Shown piece by piece: positions 8,514-16,527 of a DNA stretch of 64,000 bases; within the stretch, counting starts at the first letter, position 1, and every line of letters begins with the position of its first letter. Source of the DNA: JACRCG01 sp964524835 (GTDB lineage: Bacteria; Desulfobacterota; Desulfuromonadia; Geobacterales; Pseudopelobacteraceae). The stretch is taken from assembly GCA_964524835.1 (NCBI GenBank), contig CAZGEG010000002.1:1-64000 (forward strand), given 5' to 3'. The notes under the pieces were generated by a model that was not told the DNA's origin, did not search any database, and worked only from the letters and a program-made list of their open reading frames with translations. The position numbers were made by a program, and so were the translations under genes.

Positions 8514-9528
8514 CGGCAGGGTTGTCACCGAGCAGCTGGTCGGAGACCGTATGGTCAGGCTGCTCTATCATGACGTGCGCGAAAACAGTACGAAACTGTT
8601 CAGGATGCTGACCAGCAGCTGGTCGTCTCACATCCTGGGCATGGTCAATTTCGACCTTCCGGTGCTGAACGAACGGGCATTTCTGGAGAGCTGCGGCATC
8701 AGCCTTTCCGAGTGTCTCGACACGTACGACCATCTGGATACGCCCCGCAAAATATTCGAGCGGAGGATCCGCTACTGGGAATGCCGCCCCATGCCGTCAG
8801 ATACTGATGCAGTCGTGTCACCCGCCGATGCGCGGGTGCTGGTGGGGTCGTTTCACGAAACATCACTGGTTTTCCTGAAAGAGAAATTCTTTTCCTTCGA
8901 GGAACTGTTCGGAGGTGACAACACAGCCTGGCACACGGCTTTTACCGGCGGCGATTTTGCCGTCTTTCGCCTGACTCCTGACAAATACCACTACAACCAT
9001 ACCCCGGTAGCCGGGATGGTGGTCGATACCTATGCCATCGATGGCGGGCACCACTCGTGCAACCCGACCGCTGTCGTCGCCGTTGCCACACCCTATTCCA
9101 AAAACAAGCGCGTAGTGACGGTAATCGATACCGACGTTCCTGATGGCACCGGAGTCGGGCTGGTAGCGATGATCGAAGTGGTCGCATTGATGATCGGCGA
9201 CATCGTCCAGGCCTACAGTTCGGAAGCGTATAACGCACCACAACCGGTCGAAAAGGGGCTGTTCCTGCTGAAGGGGCAGCCCAAGAGCCTCTACCGACCG
9301 GGGAGCAGCACCGACATACTGGTCTTCCAGGAGGGGCGCATCGATTTTGCCGGGGATATTCTCGACAACATGGGCAAACCGAACGTATCGAGCCGCTTCA
9401 CCAGGGGATTTCAAAAGCCGCTTGTTGAGACGGATATCCGGGTACGGTCGCTGCTCGGCACGGCACGAAGATTCGGACAAGACATGACTCACGCGGAGGC
9501 GCAGAGAACGCGGAGTAAACCAGGATAA
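8485..9528 (+). CDS. psd: phosphatidylserine decarboxylase-related protein
   Basis: A 347-residue protein of the phosphatidylserine decarboxylase family, which makes phosphatidylethanolamine at the membrane. Signatures seen: VVSPADARVL (family VxPxDG-type motif), FRLTPDKYHYNHTPVAG (the HYHxPxxG region) and YRPGSSTDILVF near the C-terminus. The last matches the autocatalytic LGST loop, where the chain is cut between Gly and Ser to make the pyruvoyl group; Gly-Ser is kept, although the loop reads GSS. Start ATG 8485 has AAGGAG at 8471-8476. The last 13 residues or so are encoded by a dispersed repeat (9489-9515), so the original C-terminus was probably extended by it. Confidence 0.83.
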   Translation: MVHQYIERDSGRVVTEQLVGDRMVRLLYHDVRENSTKLFRMLTSSWSSHILGMVNFDLPVLNERAFLESCGISLSECLDTYDHLDTPRKIFERRIRYWECRPMPSDTDAVVSPADARVLVGSFHETSLVFLKEKFFSFEELFGGDNTAWHTAFTGGDFAVFRLTPDKYHYNHTPVAGMVVDTYAIDGGHHSCNPTAVVAVATPYSKNKRVVTVIDTDVPDGTGVGLVAMIEVVALMIGDIVQAYSSEAYNAPQPVEKGLFLLKGQPKSLYRPGSSTDILVFQEGRIDFAGDILDNMGKPNVSSRFTRGFQKPLVETDIRVRSLLGTARRFGQDMTHAEAQRTRSKPG

Positions 9529-9699
9529 AAATTAAGCTGAGTAGAACCAATCTCCCGCTATGGCTTCTACATAATCCCCTCTCCCTGAGGGAGAGGGGAC
9601 TCGCGGGAGATCAGTGCTAATCAGCAAAATTAATGACTTGGGTTAAACCAGAAATATTTTGTTTTTGACTTTCTCCGCATTCTCCGCGCCTCCGCGTGA
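9489..9699. repeat. REP-like composite repeat with nested inverted arms
   Basis: Outer arms of 27 bases lie at 9489-9515 (TCACGCGGAGGCGCAGAG onward) and, inverted, at 9673-9699, with two or three mismatches. Inside are shorter arms TCTCCCGC (9551-9558) and GCGGGAGA (9603-9610), and within those a perfect 10-base hairpin CCCCTCTCCC / GGGAGAGGGG (9576-9598) with a TGA loop. The left arm is translated as the PSD tail and the right arm overlaps the region before the next gene. ACGCGGAG-type repeats of this sort are dispersed in many proteobacterial genomes. Confidence 0.75.
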
Positions 9700-9743
9700 A
9701 AAATAGATTTTGGTTCCGGCTTGTCCGGCTTAGGGAGATGCCA

Positions 9744-10796
9744 ATGATAGTGACCTTGACACTGCTTTCCGCTGTCATTCTTCTAATCGCCTACTTCTGG
9801 TGGGGATTCCGTGTACTTCCCGGCGAGAAGTGGCAGATCGTAGCCTCGATGCCGTCAGCCAAAACAGGGGTGGGGGAGTGGCGGGGAATCAACTTCACCT
9901 GGTATGGTCTGCTTACCGCCAACGCCTATCTGGTGGCAGTAGCAGTATTGCTGGTGCTGATGGGATCGGTTGGTGTCCCGCCGGTCGGCACCGCCTTCCT
10001 GGCGGCTGCCATGCTCTGCTGCTGTGTGCCGGCATCCCGGCTGGTGGCGCGGATTGTGGAAAAGAAGGCCCATACATTCACGGTTGGAGGGGCTGTCTTC
10101 GTCGGGATTCTGATCACTCCCTTCGTGATAACTGCCATCAACCGCACTGCAGGCGAGCTGCTGGCATTTCATATCCCGGTCATGCCGGCGTATGCCGCCA
10201 TCGCCATTTCCTACGCTTTTGGCGAAGGGTTGGGGAGGATGGCCTGCATCAGCTTCGGCTGCTGCTATGGGAAACCGCTTTCGACCAGTTCGGAACTGCT
10301 TAAACGCATGTTTACGGGCCGCGGCTTCGTGTTTTTCGGCAGTACCAAAAAAATCGCCTACGCCGGGGGACTGGAGGGAGCCGAAGTGATTCCGATCCAG
10401 GCCGTTACCGCAGTTTTATACTCCGGCTGCGGCCTGATTGCGGCCGGAATGTATTTCGCTTCGCATCTGACGGGTGCATTTCTCCTTGCGACGATAGCGA
10501 CCCAGGGCTGGCGCTCCTTTTCCGAAACCCTCCGGGCCGACTATCGCGGAGAAGGTAAAGTGTCTGCATATCAGATCATGGGAATGGCCGGTGTTGTCTA
10601 CGCCATCGCGGCGGCTTTCTTTTTCGCCCATGAGCCAACCGGCCTGCCTGATCTCTCAGCCGGTTTGCATAGCCTCTGGAGCCCGGCGCTGATCCTGTTT
10701 CTGCAGGGGATCTGGATGACCATTTTCCTGTACACGGGACGCAGCACGGTAACAGGTGCCACGCTCAGCTTTCACGTGCACCGGGACCGGATATAA
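9744..10796 (+). CDS. Lgt-like membrane protein (prolipoprotein diacylglyceryl transferase family)
   Basis: A 350-residue polytopic membrane protein with about seven hydrophobic segments. GLGRMACISFGCCYGKP (about residues 160-176) matches the Lgt signature GRxGCxxxGCxYGxP, and RSFSETLRADYRG (about 262-274) matches the RFxxExLRxDxRG motif. Lgt moves diacylglycerol from phosphatidylglycerol to the lipobox cysteine of preprolipoproteins. The long loop between the motifs (STKKIAYAGGLEGAEVI) and overall size differ from housekeeping Lgt, so it may act on another acceptor. Start ATG 9744 has AGGGAG at 9732-9737; earlier in-frame starts fall inside the repeat. Confidence 0.72.
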   Translation: MIVTLTLLSAVILLIAYFWWGFRVLPGEKWQIVASMPSAKTGVGEWRGINFTWYGLLTANAYLVAVAVLLVLMGSVGVPPVGTAFLAAAMLCCCVPASRLVARIVEKKAHTFTVGGAVFVGILITPFVITAINRTAGELLAFHIPVMPAYAAIAISYAFGEGLGRMACISFGCCYGKPLSTSSELLKRMFTGRGFVFFGSTKKIAYAGGLEGAEVIPIQAVTAVLYSGCGLIAAGMYFASHLTGAFLLATIATQGWRSFSETLRADYRGEGKVSAYQIMGMAGVVYAIAAAFFFAHEPTGLPDLSAGLHSLWSPALILFLQGIWMTIFLYTGRSTVTGATLSFHVHRDRI

Positions 10797-10797
10797 T

Positions 10798-11313
10798 GTG
10801 CCTGCACAAAAGCTGAAAAATATGTGGCGGCTGATCGCCTCTCCCGTCGTGAAGCGGGTGCGGGCTGTCATGTCATGCGGACTTACGCCCCGAAAACTTG
10901 CCCTGACACTCTGCATCGGCATCGCCTTCGGGATTATACCGCTGGTGTGGGGCACGTCGCTCATCTGCATCGTCATTGCCCATGTCTTCAGGCTTAACCA
11001 TGTAGCACTGCAGACAGTGAATTATCTGCTCTGGCCGGTTCACCTGTCGCTTCTGGTCCCCTTTTACACGCTGGGAGCGCGGCTGTTTACCTGGGGGCCG
11101 CCGGTGCCGCAGCACCTGATTTCCGCTCTGACCCTGAGCCCCGGTCTGACATCGCTGAAAATCATCAGCTTGATAACGGTCAAAGCGGTTGCCGCATGGA
11201 TGGTAATCGTACTTCCGGCGGCTCTGCTCGCCTACGGAATACTGAGGGCAACTGTTTTGAAAGAGATTTCCCCGTCAGCCGGACCTATGAAATTTCACGA
11301 TCAGAATATCTAG
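10798..11313 (+). CDS. DUF2062 membrane protein
   Basis: About 171 residues. The stretch GLTPRKLALTLCIGIAFGIIP, interrupted here as GLTPRKLAL...GIAFGIIPLVWG, followed by NHVALQTVNYLLWPVHL is the DUF2062 pattern: short amphipathic N-terminus, hydrophobic hairpin with G-I-F-P turn, then further membrane helices (about four in all). The function of DUF2062 is unknown; it is often linked to lipid or glycan glycosyltransferases. The start is uncertain: GTG 10798 follows the previous stop by one base, ATG 10822 is an alternative; neither has a strong ribosome-binding site. Confidence 0.75.
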   Translation: MPAQKLKNMWRLIASPVVKRVRAVMSCGLTPRKLALTLCIGIAFGIIPLVWGTSLICIVIAHVFRLNHVALQTVNYLLWPVHLSLLVPFYTLGARLFTWGPPVPQHLISALTLSPGLTSLKIISLITVKAVAAWMVIVLPAALLAYGILRATVLKEISPSAGPMKFHDQNI

Positions 11314-11331
11314 CATACCCAGGGAGGAAAA

Positions 11332-12270
11332 ATGCCGGGCCCCTATGTACATATCACTCTGCTGCATGAACTCATGCGGCCCGGAACTCTGGAGACTATT
11401 TTCTCCCCCCTGACCGGATATGCAGCAACACTGTCAAAATATTTCCCTCACTGTGTGTTGGGAGCAGTCAGCCCTGATTACCCGAATCTTGTGCAGAGCG
11501 ACCGGACAGCCTCTGAATGGGCGGATGCGATGCACTGCACCCGGGCTTGCGAGATGATTACCAGCGGCATCAGGCGCGTCAGAGACTCTCGAGGTGCTGT
11601 TCGTGACAAACAGCTGGCATGGCTGCTGGGATACTGTGCGCATGTAGCTGCAGATGTGACCATTCATCCCGTAGTTCAGGCCAAAGTGGGCGCGTATGCC
11701 GAAAATCAGCGTCACCATCGTATCTGCGAGATGAACCAGGACAGTTATATCTACACCCGCATGAATCTGGGAGAAATCGGCGAAGCGGATTCTTTTGCCC
11801 GGGCCGTTGCGCAATGCAGCTGTGCCTCTGACAGGACTCAACTGGACCATGATATTGTCACGCTCTGGGAAGGAATGCTCAAAGATGTCCATCCGGAGCT
11901 GTATGGCATGTATCAGCCAGATATCGCCTCCTGGCATCGGGAATTTATTGCCATGGTTGAAGGGAGTGCTGACGCCGCGGTCAAACTGTTCCCCCTTGCC
12001 GGCGTCATCGCGGCAAAAATGGGCCTGGCCTATCCGGCATACGCTGCGGTAGACCGGCAGTATATTGACGGGCAGATAATACCGTCGAAAATTCCACAAA
12101 AGCTTCATTATGATGACATTTTCGACCATGCGGCCCGTAATACCGCAGCGATATGGAGACTCATAGAGCGGGCTGTCTGTGTCGAAAATTCGCCTAATCT
12201 GCCCACATTCGGCGACTGGAACCTGGATAACGGGCTGGACGAGCTGGGAAGGGTTGTCTTCTGGGATTAA
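11332..12270 (+). CDS. zinc-dependent phospholipase C-like protein
   Basis: A 312-residue protein beginning MPGPYVHITLLHELM with a strong AGGGAGG upstream. GYCAHVAADVTIHPVV (about residues 101-116) is the His/Asp zinc-binding signature of the Zn_dep_PLPC domain, and HxxxxE-type residues follow (HHRICEMNQDSYIY). Bacterial members are related to phospholipase C and P1 nuclease folds; the intracellular versions have unknown substrates. No signal peptide is visible, so it is probably cytoplasmic. Its place between lipid-associated membrane genes and two hydrolases fits a lipid-remodelling role. Confidence 0.75.
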   Translation: MPGPYVHITLLHELMRPGTLETIFSPLTGYAATLSKYFPHCVLGAVSPDYPNLVQSDRTASEWADAMHCTRACEMITSGIRRVRDSRGAVRDKQLAWLLGYCAHVAADVTIHPVVQAKVGAYAENQRHHRICEMNQDSYIYTRMNLGEIGEADSFARAVAQCSCASDRTQLDHDIVTLWEGMLKDVHPELYGMYQPDIASWHREFIAMVEGSADAAVKLFPLAGVIAAKMGLAYPAYAAVDRQYIDGQIIPSKIPQKLHYDDIFDHAARNTAAIWRLIERAVCVENSPNLPTFGDWNLDNGLDELGRVVFWD

Positions 12271-12313
12271 AAGTGAAAAGTTTCGTATCCGGGCATGAAA
12301 TGAAAGGATTTGT

Positions 12314-13231
12314 ATGAACGGTATGGTCTCAATTGATTACTTCAGAGAAAATGTCTCAGCAGACAATATCCACAGTCATATCCAGACTCTGGAAGGAGTG
12401 CGACATCCCGTAATGGCGCCTGATGCGCTGGAGCATGCCGCCGACCATATAGCCGAGTCACTCAGTTCATTTGGCTACGATATGGCCGATCATTTCTTCC
12501 CGGACAACGGATGCCGTTTTCGAAACATCATCGCCACCCGGCGTGGAAGCCATCTTCCCCACGAGCGGGTCGTTGTCCTCGCCCATTACGATACGGTTGC
12601 GGAGTCTCCCGGCGCTGATGACAACGCCAGCGGGGTCGCTGTTCTGCTGGAAATGGCGCGGGTGCTGGCTCAGTTCAGACTTGAGCGGACCGTTCACTTC
12701 ATCGGCGTAAGTCTCGAAGAAAATGAACACGACACCGATTCATGCTCAGGAACACGTGGCAGCCGGGCTCTGGCGGCCTATGCCCGTGAAAACGACTGGA
12801 GCATCGAAGGTGTGGTGGTGCTCGAATCGGTTGCCTACGCCGGAGATACTGTCGTGCAGACCGTCCCGCCGGGTGTAGCCATTCCGGTTCCCGAGACCGG
12901 CAACTTCATTGCAGTGATAGGGAATGAGCTGTCACGGGAACTGACAGGAAATTTTGGCCGCGCAGTGGAACGGTATCGGATCGATCTCCCCCATGTTGAA
13001 CTGGTTGTCCCAGGTAACGGTGAACTGCTTACGGACAGCCGGCGGTCGGACCATGCACCTTTCTGGGACGAGGGGTTCAAGGCGATAATGGTGACCGATA
13101 CCACAAACTTCCGCAATCCCCACTATCACCAGCCGACTGACACCCTGGCCACGTTGAACATGGATTTTGCCACGAAAGTATGTTGTGCCGCGGCCGGGGC
13201 AGTTTTTGAGATGTCACGGGTCACGGAGTAG
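12314..13231 (+). CDS. M28-family zinc peptidase
   Basis: A 305-residue M28 (aminopeptidase Y / glutaminyl cyclase-like) protein. Metal ligands are visible as H91 and D93 neighbourhood (VVVLAHYDTV), D102 (PGADDNASG) and the catalytic acid pair E135-E136 (SLEENEHD); SDHAPFWDEGF and HYHQPTDTL supply the C-terminal Asp and His. The protein is a single catalytic domain with no signal sequence. It is separated from the phospholipase-like gene by 43 bases and the next gene follows after two bases, so it is part of the same operon. Confidence 0.88.
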   Translation: MNGMVSIDYFRENVSADNIHSHIQTLEGVRHPVMAPDALEHAADHIAESLSSFGYDMADHFFPDNGCRFRNIIATRRGSHLPHERVVVLAHYDTVAESPGADDNASGVAVLLEMARVLAQFRLERTVHFIGVSLEENEHDTDSCSGTRGSRALAAYARENDWSIEGVVVLESVAYAGDTVVQTVPPGVAIPVPETGNFIAVIGNELSRELTGNFGRAVERYRIDLPHVELVVPGNGELLTDSRRSDHAPFWDEGFKAIMVTDTTNFRNPHYHQPTDTLATLNMDFATKVCCAAAGAVFEMSRVTE

Positions 13232-13233
13232 GA

Positions 13234-14301
13234 ATGCCGACTGACACGATCGAGGAGTCAGGGCATGTCGACTGCCGTCATTTTTCCGACGCCGGAGAAC
13301 TGACGGAACACCTCTACGAGTACCGCCATAATCATCGTTTTTCACCCGGAGAAAACTGGAAATACCGGTTTATGGCCGCCATTATCCCGTGCCTTACCGG
13401 GATCGGCTCAATGTGTCAGGCCGTTGCCTCGGCACGTGACGTGCGCGTCCACCGGGCTCCCGGCAGGCTGTTTGATATTGACGGTTGTCGTCTGCATGTT
13501 CAGATGACAGGCCTTGATGGCCCCTCCGTCATTCTTGAAGCGGGTCTGGGGGGGATGTCATCTGCGTGGGGATGGATCCAGCCTGAAGCGTCCAAGTTCA
13601 GCCGAGTTGTTTCCTATGACCGTGTCGGTCTCGGGTGGAGCGGGCCGGATAGTGCTCCGAAAACGGCAGTTCTCACGGCGCAGCGGCTGCACAATGTACT
13701 TCTTCACTCCGGGGTTCATCCCCCTTATGTGCTCGTCGGCCACTCCATGGGGGGGCTCTTCATCCGGGTCTTCGCCGATCTCTACCCGAACGAAGTGGCC
13801 GGAATGGTGCTGCTGGATGCCGTCCATCCCGATCAGCACCTGCGCAGCGCAGCCATCAGCACACATATGCGCACCGGATTTCGTTTTCTCGAAGCCGTTC
13901 CCCTGTTGACACGACTTGGATACGTCCGCCTTGCCGGAATATTCAATGTATGGGTGGAAGGTTTGCCTGCCCGGCAGGCCGCAGAGGCAAAGTCGTTCCT
14001 CTCTGCCTACCAGCACCTCAAGACGACGCGTGATGAGTCGCTTGCCTGGGAAACCATTTGCGAAGAGGTTCGCGGTACGAGTGTGCTTGCGGATATCCCG
14101 CTGGCAGTAGTGACGGCGGCCAAGGGGGTTTTGCCCGGTCATCCTGAATTGCAGAGAGAACTTGCCTCCCTGTCATCCGACAGCATCCATATCGCTGTCA
14201 AAGGTGCTGACCATGTGACGCTCGTCACCCGGCGAGAATATGCACTGCAGGTAGTGGAGGCGATCCGCCATGTCGTGAACAGGGCGATTAATCCGCATTG
14301 A
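13234..14301 (+). CDS. alpha/beta-hydrolase
   Basis: A 355-residue serine hydrolase. The nucleophile elbow is GHSMGG (S171), with an oxyanion-type LEAGLGG upstream (101-107), YDRVGLGWSG (128-137) as in prolyl-aminopeptidase/lipase-like members, and a likely catalytic His in GADHVTLVT near the end. An unusual N-terminal extension of about 75 residues includes a hydrophobic stretch (MAAIIPCLTGIGSMCQAVA, 47-65) that could anchor it to the membrane. It starts two bases after the M28 peptidase stop. Last gene of the lipid/envelope cluster. Confidence 0.85.
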   Translation: MPTDTIEESGHVDCRHFSDAGELTEHLYEYRHNHRFSPGENWKYRFMAAIIPCLTGIGSMCQAVASARDVRVHRAPGRLFDIDGCRLHVQMTGLDGPSVILEAGLGGMSSAWGWIQPEASKFSRVVSYDRVGLGWSGPDSAPKTAVLTAQRLHNVLLHSGVHPPYVLVGHSMGGLFIRVFADLYPNEVAGMVLLDAVHPDQHLRSAAISTHMRTGFRFLEAVPLLTRLGYVRLAGIFNVWVEGLPARQAAEAKSFLSAYQHLKTTRDESLAWETICEEVRGTSVLADIPLAVVTAAKGVLPGHPELQRELASLSSDSIHIAVKGADHVTLVTRREYALQVVEAIRHVVNRAINPH

Positions 14302-14424
14302 TAAGCCAGACTTGTTATTTAGCTATACATCAAGTAGCCTGTAGCGGATTCGCAGGGGAACTTCCTCGCCACACGTTTTGATTCGCGTGATTACGCGTGG
14401 GCCATCTTGCAAGGAGAGTCTTCC

Positions 14425-15717
14425 ATGTCACTAAAAACCGTTCAGGATCTATTGGCGAAACACCGGCTTGTGGAAGACATGGTCAACAAGCAGGTCATGC
14501 CGCGCCACGACCTGGTAGAAACCATGGTGCAGAAGCAGCATCTGGTCGAGTTGCGTTTGCTTTTTGAGCGGCTTGAATCTTCCGAGATTGCGGAAATACT
14601 TGACGGCCTTACTCCGGAAGACCTGTTTCTCGTCTGGGGACAGATCGACGACGACCGTGTGGACACTATTCTGGATGAGGTTTCCGATACCACCCGGGAT
14701 ACCCTGGCCAGTCGCAGCAGCTATCTCGGATCCGCATGCGTAGTGAATGCCTTTGAACTGGCGCAGGGGCGCTTAAGTCAGACCACCATCGAGTCGGTTG
14801 AAGATCTGGACGGTATCAAGCCGATCTGGGTCGATCTGGTGGGAACCACCAAGGCAGACCGCCGCAAGATCGGACAGTTTTTCGGGCTGGAACTCCCCGA
14901 CCCGGAAGATCTTACCGACATTGAATCCAGCGCCCGCTTCTATGTTGAAGAGAACGGTGAGATTCATCTGCATTCCGATTTTCTGCTTGACCGTGAGGGG
15001 GACTCCCGCAACGTTCCGGTCGCGTTCATCCTGTTCCACGATGTGCTTTTTTCGGTACGTGGTGAAGAACTGCCGGTCTTCCGTCTGCAGCGACTACGGG
15101 CACGCATCCAGGCCGGTTATGTTTCCGATGGTATGGGAATGCTGCTGGATCTGTATGCCGCGGACGCCGAGTACTCGGCCGATTCACTGGAAGAAATATA
15201 TTCCTCGCTCGGCCGGGTAGGCGCACAGGTGCTTAACAAGACCATGACAGACGAGGAAGCGGCAAAAATACTGGCCGGCATTGCCGAAGAAGAAGATTTG
15301 AACGGGCGCATCCGCAGGAACGTGCTCGATACACGGCGGGCGCTTACCTTCCTGATCCGCAGGAAACTTCTTTCTGCAAGCCAGATTGAAGATGCACAGC
15401 AGATTCTGCGTGATATCGAGTCGCTGGACGGGCATACTTCATTTTTGTTCGATAAGATCAATTTTCTTATGGATGCTACCGTCGGCTTTATCAACATCAA
15501 CCAGAACAGGGTCCTGTACCGGTTGACCATACTCAGCGTCATCTTCATGCCGCTCAACGTGATTGCCGGCATCGGTGGCATGTCCGAGTTTTCGATGATG
15601 ACCAGGAACATCCCGTGGCCGGTTTCCTACAGCATCTTTACCGTTGGCCTGCTGATTGTCGCCTGGCTCACATTTGTAATTGTGCGTCTTTTCGAAAGGC
15701 GAGGTGCGCGGAGATAG
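14425..15717 (+). CDS. CorA-family Mg2+/divalent transporter with MgtE_N-like domain
   Basis: A 430-residue protein. Residues 35-95 (LRLLFERLESSEIAEILDGL, then PEDLFLVWGQIDDDRV) look like the MgtE N-terminal superhelical repeats, followed by a CorA cytoplasmic domain and two C-terminal membrane helices. The pore signature at the first helix end is GIGGMSEF instead of the CorA GMN motif (Asn replaced by Ser). Such GMS/GMSEF proteins are known in CorA-like subgroups, but ion choice may differ. The N-terminus has a near-repeat LVEDMVNKQ / LVETMVQKQ. Start ATG 14425 has AAGGAG at 14411-14416. Not obviously part of the upstream operon: 120 bases separate them. Confidence 0.85.
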   Translation: MSLKTVQDLLAKHRLVEDMVNKQVMPRHDLVETMVQKQHLVELRLLFERLESSEIAEILDGLTPEDLFLVWGQIDDDRVDTILDEVSDTTRDTLASRSSYLGSACVVNAFELAQGRLSQTTIESVEDLDGIKPIWVDLVGTTKADRRKIGQFFGLELPDPEDLTDIESSARFYVEENGEIHLHSDFLLDREGDSRNVPVAFILFHDVLFSVRGEELPVFRLQRLRARIQAGYVSDGMGMLLDLYAADAEYSADSLEEIYSSLGRVGAQVLNKTMTDEEAAKILAGIAEEEDLNGRIRRNVLDTRRALTFLIRRKLLSASQIEDAQQILRDIESLDGHTSFLFDKINFLMDATVGFININQNRVLYRLTILSVIFMPLNVIAGIGGMSEFSMMTRNIPWPVSYSIFTVGLLIVAWLTFVIVRLFERRGARR

Positions 15718-15753
15718 GATTATTTTGTTTTCAATAAAACTGCACGAGGAGCC

Positions 15754-15951
15754 ATGATTATGTACATTGCCAGAGACAAAAATGACGACCTGTACCTCTT
15801 TAATGAACTGCCAAACAGGGGAAACGAATGCTGGTGGGCTCCCTCAGGAGTTGATGGTACCTATCTTCGCCTGAACAAATCCCTCTATCCTGAAGTCATC
15901 TGGGATTCTGAGCCCTTACGTGCAGAAATAGTGCTTGTTAAACCTTCTTGA
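15754..15951 (+). CDS. small hypothetical protein
   Basis: A 65-residue protein with good start context (GAGGAGCC before ATG 15754; a second ATG at 15760 is possible). It has a patterned mix of aromatic and acidic residues (MYIARDKNDDLYLFNELP; NECWWAPSGVDGTYLRL) suggestive of a small beta-rich fold. I do not recognise the family. It lies 36 bases after the CorA-like gene and could be co-transcribed with it. A hairpin (TGGCAGG / CCTGCCA, 15987-16014) follows its stop. Confidence 0.6.
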   Translation: MIMYIARDKNDDLYLFNELPNRGNECWWAPSGVDGTYLRLNKSLYPEVIWDSEPLRAEIVLVKPS

Positions 15952-16017
15952 GTTGATGAAAGAGACGTACTTGACGACATATCACCTGGCAGGGTTCAAT
16001 GCATTGTCCTGCCAAAA

Positions 16018-16048
16018 TTGTTACAGTTGTGTGACAACTATGTATAAT
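16018..16048 (+). promoter_or_regulatory. putative promoter with operator-like hairpin
   Basis: A consensus -10 TATAAT lies at 16043-16048 with a possible -35 TTGTTA at 16018-16023 (spacer 19, long). Between them AGTTGT-GTG-ACAACT (16025-16039) is a perfect 6-base inverted repeat, a likely regulator site. It would drive the small basic protein at 16109. Confidence 0.45.
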
Positions 16049-16108
16049 ACTTGATACTTTTTTAACCTCGGGTATAGTTGAAGCTATTACAATTATAAGG
16101 GGGCGGAA

Positions 16109-16402
16109 ATGAGTAAAAAGGAAAAGTCGGTTTTTGTGTTGGCAGAGGATTTTAAAGCGATGATTGCCATGGTTCCCAAACTGGAAGTGTTTTTAAAAGT
16201 CCACAATGAGATAGCAGAAGGTTACCAAAAATATCGCAAAAACGGTGGAACTGCGATTCCGGGCGTCGAGAAGCATTTAGGTGCCAAAATACCGAAAACG
16301 ACAGAAAAGGCAAAAGTAAAGGTTGTTGCGCCAGCAACTAAAGTCAAGGCTCCAAAAGAGATCACCGGAACAAAAAAAGTGAACAAGAAGGTTAAAAAAT
16401 AA
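16109..16402 (+). CDS. small protein with lysine-rich tail
   Basis: A 97-residue protein with strong AAGGGGGCGG upstream. The first 60 residues form a short helical domain (FVLAEDFKAMIAMVPKLEVF), and the remainder is a Lys/Ala/Pro/Val-rich tail (KAKVKVVAPATKVKAPK) like histone H1-type or HU-type basic tails. That makes nucleic-acid binding plausible, but I do not recognise the family. It stands alone, with its own promoter-like region upstream and an inverted repeat downstream. Confidence 0.7.
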   Translation: MSKKEKSVFVLAEDFKAMIAMVPKLEVFLKVHNEIAEGYQKYRKNGGTAIPGVEKHLGAKIPKTTEKAKVKVVAPATKVKAPKEITGTKKVNKKVKK

Positions 16403-16407
16403 AAAAT

Positions 16408-16474
16408 GTCCGGTCAGTTCTTTGCGTCAGGTATGATCTGTCCCTACAGAACCTCAGCAAAGACCTGGCCGGGC
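16408..16474. repeat. imperfect inverted repeat after the small basic gene
   Basis: Arms of 18 bases at 16408-16425 (GTCCGGTCAGTTCTTTGC) and 16457-16474 (GCAAAGACCTGGCCGGGC) pair at 15 of 18 positions. A 31-base loop separates them. There is no T-run, so it may be a factor-independent terminator only weakly, or the scar of a small mobile repeat. Confidence 0.45.
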
Positions 16475-16527
16475 ACTGCTAGCCATAACCCCCTCCTCTT
16501 ACCTCATCAGAAATAATTTCTATCGTA

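Noticed and set aside
14302..14424. possible Mg2+ riboswitch before the CorA-like gene
   Set aside because: Short inverted segments exist (CCACACG / CGCGTGG) but no M-box or mgtA leader features were seen.
15987..16014. sigma-54 promoter (TGGCAG...TGCA) within the hairpin
   Set aside because: GG-to-GC spacing is 11 rather than 10, and the bases are better explained by a hairpin.
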